Shown in pieces: positions 59,715 to 64,000 of a stretch of 64,000 bases of DNA. Where the stretch lies: assembly GCF_003711805.1 (NCBI RefSeq), contig NZ_QXCP01000002.1, positions 1 to 64,000 on the forward strand, written 5' to 3'. A model generated the notes under the pieces. That model made no database searches and was not told the DNA's origin. It worked only from the letters and a program-made list of their open reading frames with translations. Every line of letters begins with the position of its first letter. Position 1 is the first letter of the stretch. This DNA comes from Brachybacterium sp. EE-P12. GTDB lineage: Bacteria > Actinomycetota > Actinomycetes > Actinomycetales > Dermabacteraceae. The translations under genes and the position numbers were made by a program.

Positions 59715-60535
59715 GCGGCGCCTTCCCCGGCCGCGTCGCCCTCGTCGGCGGTGGACCCGGCCCGCTGGACCTGCTCACCGTGCGCGCCCTGCGCCTCCTG
59801 CGCGCAGCCGACGTGGTGATCGCCGACAGGCTCGGCCCCGCCGCCGAGATCCGCGCCGAGCTGCGGCCCGACGCGCTCCTGGTCGACGTGGGCAAGCGTC
59901 CCGACCACCACCCCGTCCCGCAGGAGCGGATCAGCACGCTGCTGGTCGAGCACGCCCTGGCGGGCCGCGCCGTGGTGCGACTCAAGGGCGGGGACCCGTT
60001 CGTGCTCGGCCGCGGCGGGGAGGAGATGCTCGCCTGCCGGGCCGCGGGGATCGAGGTCGAGGTGGTCCCCGGGATCTCCAGCGCCCTCGCCGTGCCCCAG
60101 GCCGCCGGGATCCCCGTCACCCATCGCGGCACCTCCGCGAGCGTGCACGTGGTCAGCGGGCACGACGCCGCCGGGCCCTGCGGCCCGTCGGCCGCGACCC
60201 TCGCCGCGCTCGCCGACGAGGCCGTGACCACCGTGGTGCTGATGGGGGTGCGGACCCTGCCGACGCTGGTCGCGGCGGCCCGCGCCCACGGCGTGCCGGG
60301 TGAGCGGCCGGTGGCGATCATCGAGAACGGGCACACCCCGCGTCAGCGCACCACCCGAATCACTCTCGAGGGCGCCGTGCGCGCGGCGGAGGAGGCGCAG
60401 GTGCGCAGCCCGGCCGTGATCGTGATCGGCGAGGTCGCCCGGGAGGGGCTGCTCGGGGACCCGCCGTCGACGCTGGGCACGGCGCTGCCCGACGTCCTCC
60501 CCGTCGGCGCTGCCCTCGCGGGACCTGGGGCGTGA
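59711..60535 (+). CDS. cobA: Uroporphyrinogen-III C-methyltransferase (SUMT)
   Basis: A 274-aa SAM-dependent enzyme making precorrin-2 for siroheme. VALVGGGPGPLDLLTVRALRLLRAADVVIADRL (about residues 9-41) and VVRLKGGDPFVLGRGGEE (about 90-107) and VVPGISSALAVPQAAGIPVTHR (about 118-139) are family signatures. Single-function; lacks the CysG dehydrogenase/chelatase domain. It overlaps the next gene (GTGA). Confidence 0.93.
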   Translation: MSGAFPGRVALVGGGPGPLDLLTVRALRLLRAADVVIADRLGPAAEIRAELRPDALLVDVGKRPDHHPVPQERISTLLVEHALAGRAVVRLKGGDPFVLGRGGEEMLACRAAGIEVEVVPGISSALAVPQAAGIPVTHRGTSASVHVVSGHDAAGPCGPSAATLAALADEAVTTVVLMGVRTLPTLVAAARAHGVPGERPVAIIENGHTPRQRTTRITLEGAVRAAEEAQVRSPAVIVIGEVAREGLLGDPPSTLGTALPDVLPVGAALAGPGA

Positions 60536-61398
60536 GCACCCCCGCCCGGCTCTCGTCCGCGCTCGCCGGCCGCTGTCTCGTCCTCGCCCTGGACCGCCGG
60601 GCCGACGAGCTCGCCGCGGCGCTGACCCGTCACGGCGCCGAGATACGCCACGCCCCCGCGATGAGCATGATCCCGCACGTCGACGACCCGCTGCTGCTGG
60701 CTCGCACCGCCGAGCTCGTCACACGTCCGCCGCGGCTGCTGGTCGTGACCACCGGTGTGGGAGTGCGCGGGTGGTTCGAGGCGGCCGACGCCGCGGGGAT
60801 CGCTCCCGCGCTGCGCACAGCGCTCTCCGGCACCCGGGTCCTCGCCCGCGGACCCAAGGCCTGCGGCGCCGCCCGGAGCGTCGGCCTCGACGTCGACTGG
60901 GTCGCGAGCAGCGGCACCTCCGCCGAGATCATCGACCACCTAGCGGACCGGGACCTGCGCGGAGTCCGCGCCGCGGTGCAGCATCACGGCTCCGGGGCCG
61001 ACGGGCTCGACGAGGTGCTCGAACGCTCCGGCGCGGAGGTGACGGCCCTGACCGTCTACCGCTGGGGACCGCCTCGCGACCCAGCGGCAGTGCACCTCTC
61101 CGTGCGCGCCGCCGCCGCCGGAGAGGTGGACGCGGTGCTGTTCACCGCCGCGCCCGGCACCGAGAACTGGCTGGCCGCCGCCGAACGGGCCGGCGCCCTG
61201 CCCGGTATCGCCGAGCACGCCCGCGCCGGAGAGCTGCTGATGGCGGCCGTCGGCCCCCTCACCGCGGCCCCGCTCGAGGAGCGGGGGATCCCCGCGCTGA
61301 TGCCCGCCCGCAGCCGGATGGGCGCGCTCGTGCGCGCCGTCGTCCGGCACTACGACCTCGTCGACCCTCACCGTCGTCACCAGGAGGACGCCCCGTGA
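60532..61398 (+). CDS. Uroporphyrinogen-III synthase-like protein
   Basis: A 288-aa HemD-like protein. Two similar halves with the hinge-type segment VVTTGVGVRGWFEAADAAG (about residues 65-83), RVLARGPKACGAARSVGLDVDWVASSGTSAEIIDHL, and DAVLFTAAPGTENWLAAAE (about 200-218). The fold closes the tetrapyrrole macrocycle. Sequence conservation in this family is low, so the exact reaction is inferred partly from the operon. GTG start overlapping the cobA stop. Confidence 0.75.
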   Translation: MSTPARLSSALAGRCLVLALDRRADELAAALTRHGAEIRHAPAMSMIPHVDDPLLLARTAELVTRPPRLLVVTTGVGVRGWFEAADAAGIAPALRTALSGTRVLARGPKACGAARSVGLDVDWVASSGTSAEIIDHLADRDLRGVRAAVQHHGSGADGLDEVLERSGAEVTALTVYRWGPPRDPAAVHLSVRAAAAGEVDAVLFTAAPGTENWLAAAERAGALPGIAEHARAGELLMAAVGPLTAAPLEERGIPALMPARSRMGALVRAVVRHYDLVDPHRRHQEDAP

Positions 61399-62105
61399 CC
61401 ACCCTGGTCGCCTGCTCCCACGGCACCCGCTCCCTCGCCGGCCGGGCCGTCATCGCCCGGATCCGCGCCGCGCTCGCCGCCGCGGTTCCCGAGGCCGCGG
61501 TGCGGGAGGCCTACGTCGACGTCGAACAGCCCGAGGTCGGCGGCGTCGTCGCGCGAGCCGCTGCGGCGGGGCCCGTCGTCGTGGTGCCGCTGCTGCTCTC
61601 GACCGGGTTCCACACCGGTGTGGACATCGCCGCGGCCGTCGGTCCCCACGCCCGGGCCCGCGCGGCCGAGCCGCTCGGTCCCCACGAGGCCCTGGCGGGG
61701 GTGCTGCTGGACCGCCTCGCCGAGGTCGGGGACGGCGACGCCGGGCAGCGATCCGGCGATCACGTGGTCCTCGCCGCAGCCGGCTCCACCGACCCGGCGG
61801 CGACCTGCGCCGTCGAGCACACGCGGTCGCTTCTCGCCGCCCGCCTGCGCTGCCCTGTCACGATCGGGTTCGGAGCGGGCGGCCCGCCGACGATCCCGCA
61901 GGCCGTCGAAGCGGCTCGGAGGGCGGGCGCGCGGCGGGTGATCGCGGCGAGCTACGTGCTGGCCCCGGGCCATTTCGCGGGCCTCGTCCGCACTGCCGGG
62001 GCGGACCTCGTCACGGCCCCGCTCGGTGCCCATCCGGAGGTGGTCGCCGTCGCCGCCGCACGTTTCCGGCAGGCGTGCACGGCCCTCGTCCGGTCGGCGG
62101 GCTGA
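61395..62105 (+). CDS. Sirohydrochlorin chelatase / CbiX-like protein
   Basis: A 236-aa protein made of two CbiX-like halves. LVACSHGTRSLAGRAVI (His, about residues 5-21) is the metal-binding start, VVVVPLLLSTGFHTGVDI (about 60-78) the second conserved His region; the second half repeats this pattern (VIAASYVLAPGHFAGLV, about 178-195). Expected to insert Fe2+ into sirohydrochlorin to finish siroheme. GTG start after AGGAGG, overlapping the previous stop. Confidence 0.85.
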   Translation: MTTLVACSHGTRSLAGRAVIARIRAALAAAVPEAAVREAYVDVEQPEVGGVVARAAAAGPVVVVPLLLSTGFHTGVDIAAAVGPHARARAAEPLGPHEALAGVLLDRLAEVGDGDAGQRSGDHVVLAAAGSTDPAATCAVEHTRSLLAARLRCPVTIGFGAGGPPTIPQAVEAARRAGARRVIAASYVLAPGHFAGLVRTAGADLVTAPLGAHPEVVAVAAARFRQACTALVRSAG

Positions 62106-62323
62106 TCCAGAGGGCGCGGCGGAGTACCTGTGGCACTGCGACGCGGAAGGCCGCTGCTCGCTGGACAGCGAAGGGCTGGAGGTCGAGACCGACCGGCGCG
62201 GCGTGCAGATCGCCGATGCCTCCGACGCCGTGACCCTCACCAGCATCGGGCCGGGCTGCTGCACCGGACGCCGGCCGCATCTGCACCCCGATGCGAAGTC
62301 CGCCGCTCGGTTCCGGAGCCGCT

Positions 62324-62368
62324 CCCTCGCAGGGGCCTGGCGAGGGCGTCGGCGCGTCCCGGCGCGCC
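62324..62368. terminator. Terminator region of the rightmost sugar importer
   Basis: Two hairpins lie just past the minus-strand permease stop: CCCTCGC (62324-62330) with GCGAGGG (62340-62346), and GGCGCG (62351-62356) with CGCGCC (62363-62368). The intervening 62106-62323 region has no clear gene. Confidence 0.45.
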
Positions 62369-62369
62369 G

Positions 62370-63410
62370 CTACTCCCGCTGCCGCGAGATCACGGCCCGC
62401 TGCAGCAGCACGAAGATCAGCAGGATGCCGCCGGTGATGATGGTGGTGGCCTCCGGCGGGATGCTGCCGTCGCGGGTGATGAGCACGTTCATCAGCCCGA
62501 GGACCAGCGCGCCCACGACCGCGCCGAGCACGTAGCCGAAGCCGCCGGTGAGCAGGGTGCCGCCGATGACCGCGGCGGCGATCGCGTCGAGCTCCCAGCC
62601 GATGCCGGTGATGTTCTGCGCGGAGCCGAGCCGGGCGGTGTACACCACCGCGGCGATGCCGGCGAGGGTGCCGCTGGCCACGTAGATGAACAGCTTCGTG
62701 CGCACCACGGCGAGGCCCATCAGCGAGGCGGAGTGCTCGGAGCCGCCGATCGCGTACACGGTGCGGCCGGTGCGGGTGCGGTGCAGGATGATGAACGCCG
62801 CGGCCACGACGAGCAGCGCGATCAGCACTCCGGGGGTGATCACCAGGTCGTTGACCTTCGGGCCGTCGATGAGCTTGATCTTCGTGCCCAGCAGGAGGAT
62901 CCCCGAGGCCTCGTCGAGCCGCACCGGGACGGTGCTGAGCATCGAGGCGAGTCCGCGCCCCAGGAACATCATCGCGAGCGTCGCGATGAAGGGCTGGACG
63001 TCGAAGTACTGGATCAGCACCCCGGAGACGAGCCCGATGGTGGAGCCGATCAGGATCATCACCAGGATGACCAGCCCTGCGTTCCAGCCCGCATTGGCGA
63101 GGATGACCCCGCACACCGAGGACAGCGCGATGATGGCGCCGACGGACAGGTCGATGCCGCCGCTGATGATCACGAAGGTCAGGCCCACCGCGAGGATGAT
63201 CAGGTGGGCGTTGTTGATGAACAGGTTCGAGACCGTGCTCAGCTGGAAGATGCGACCGTAGGCGATCTCGCCGTAGGCGAGCATCAGCACGAAGATCACC
63301 AGCGCCGCGGCCGTGGGCAGGGAATCGGCGCGCGAGAGCAGCTGCTGGCGCAGACGCTCCAGGCGGGAGACGGTGGGTGCGGCGGGCGGGGTCGTGATGG
63401 CGGCGCTCAT
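62370..63410 (-). CDS. Sugar ABC transporter permease (YjfF-like)
   Basis: A 346-aa RbsC/CUT2-type permease, about ten TM helices. VGLTFVIISGGIDLSVGAIIALSSVCGVILAN (about residues 65-96), DVQPFIATLAMMFLGRGLASML (about 130-151) and GGTLLTGGFGYVLGAVVGALVLGLMNVLI are diagnostic; the GISGIDLSVG-like helix is typical of the YjfF partner in galactofuranose-type importers. Start ATG overlaps the partner permease stop. Confidence 0.85.
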   Translation of the reverse strand: MSAAITTPPAAPTVSRLERLRQQLLSRADSLPTAAALVIFVLMLAYGEIAYGRIFQLSTVSNLFINNAHLIILAVGLTFVIISGGIDLSVGAIIALSSVCGVILANAGWNAGLVILVMILIGSTIGLVSGVLIQYFDVQPFIATLAMMFLGRGLASMLSTVPVRLDEASGILLLGTKIKLIDGPKVNDLVITPGVLIALLVVAAAFIILHRTRTGRTVYAIGGSEHSASLMGLAVVRTKLFIYVASGTLAGIAAVVYTARLGSAQNITGIGWELDAIAAAVIGGTLLTGGFGYVLGAVVGALVLGLMNVLITRDGSIPPEATTIITGGILLIFVLLQRAVISRQRE

Positions 63411-64000
63411 GCTGCGACGGCCTCCTTCGGTGCGTCGGACGTGACGGGGGCGGTCTTCGCCCTGCGCGCGCGGAACAGGTCGCGGACCCGCTGCGACTGC
63501 AGCAGGCACAGGGCGATGATCACGATGGCCTTGAACGCCGGCGTGGCCGAGGACGAGATCCCCAGGAACACGACGGTCTTGTCGAGGGTCGCGATGAGCA
63601 GCGCGCCGATCGCCGCGCCGGTGATGTTGAACTTCCCGCCGGCCAGCGAGGTGCCCCCGATGACCACTGCGAGGATCGCGTCCATCTCCAGCTGGTAGCC
63701 GGTGTTCGAGACGTCCACCGTCATCACGCTCGCCGAGGCGAAGATCCCCGCGACGGCGGCGAGCGCGCCGGAGGCGATGTACACGGCGAACAGCAGCCCG
63801 CGCCGGTTCACCCCGGCCAGGCGCGCCGCCCGGGGATCCATGCCGATCGCCTCGATCATCAGCCCCAGCGCGCTGCGGCGCACCAGCAGCCCGACAGCGA
63901 TGACGATGAGGACCGCGAGGAGGAACACCACGGGCAGGCCCAGCACGTAGCCGTTGGCGATCCAGCGGAACGTCTCGTTGCTCGCCGCCGTGTTCTGCCC
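63407..64000 (-). CDS. Sugar ABC transporter permease (YtfT-like), partial
   Basis: The 3' part of a second CUT2 permease; the frame stays open to the window edge, giving QNTAASNETFRWIANGY before VLGLPVVFLLAVLIVIAV. GMDPRAARLAGVNRRGLLFAVYIASGALAAVAGIFASASV and VVIGGTSLAGGKFNITGAAIGALLIATLDKTVVFLGI match YtfT-type permeases. Its ATPase and binding protein should lie outside the window. Confidence 0.85.
   Translation of the reverse strand, partial: GQNTAASNETFRWIANGYVLGLPVVFLLAVLIVIAVGLLVRRSALGLMIEAIGMDPRAARLAGVNRRGLLFAVYIASGALAAVAGIFASASVMTVDVSNTGYQLEMDAILAVVIGGTSLAGGKFNITGAAIGALLIATLDKTVVFLGISSSATPAFKAIVIIALCLLQSQRVRDLFRARRAKTAPVTSDAPKEAVAA

Noticed and set aside
62026-62323. A further coding segment after the CbiX-like gene
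   Set aside because: The frame overlaps the chelatase gene and encodes no recognisable domain; retained only as intergenic.

Overview
The window is very GC-rich (mostly about 70% by eye). It uses GTG and occasional TTG starts, has many ATGA/GTGA stop-start overlaps, and its genes (LacI regulators, TelA/XpaC-like pair, Excalibur protein, actinobacterial IS5-type transposase) point to a Gram-positive actinobacterium. A Brachybacterium-like member of the Micrococcales is my best guess, but that is inference. No rRNA, tRNA or CRISPR was seen.

Positions 1-35,760 are chromosomal backbone dominated by carbohydrate use. The first part is a sugar/MFS importer and LacI regulator next to a probable D-apionolactonase and an SDR. 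Next come an M81 peptidase divergent from an alpha-L-fucosidase, then a DeoR/GH4/ABC importer/PfkB/Tat-exported PIG-L deacetylase locus, a three-gene detoxification operon (SRPBCC, DUF899, DHFR-like), a LacI regulator, a ribose/inositol-type ABC importer with a divergent Gfo/Idh oxidoreductase, a TelA-XpaC pair, and a membrane protein fusing TM2, HNH nuclease and Excalibur domains.

Positions 35,760-53,740 are accessory. A low-GC two-gene module (unknown protein plus a sacsin/HSP90-type ATPase with a NO VEIN C-terminal domain) lies between GC-rich genes. After an acyltransferase comes an eight-gene minus-strand operon: Dcm-like 5-methylcytosine methyltransferase, Vsr nickase, Z1 helicase-like ATPase, DUF4420 PD-(D/E)XK protein, MutL/MORC-type GHKL ATPase and three unknown proteins. 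This matches the predicted MORC-type restriction-modification gene set. It is followed by a frameshifted NO VEIN-domain gene, an IS5-family element, two small genes, and a 1.4-kb insert (ImmA/IrrE peptidase plus a two-TM protein). That insert is bracketed by a 250-bp direct repeat of the 3' end of a cytosine permease gene.

Positions 53,740-64,000 are backbone again: a cytosine permease/cytosine deaminase operon, a tightly coupled nitrite assimilation and siroheme operon (nirC-nirB-nirD-cobA-hemD-like-cbiX-like), and two permeases of a sugar ABC importer, the second running off the window end.

A decamer, GGCCGACGGG/CCCGTCGGCC, occurs about 20 times in the backbone, and I found none between about 35.7 and 52.0 kb, consistent with recent acquisition of that stretch.
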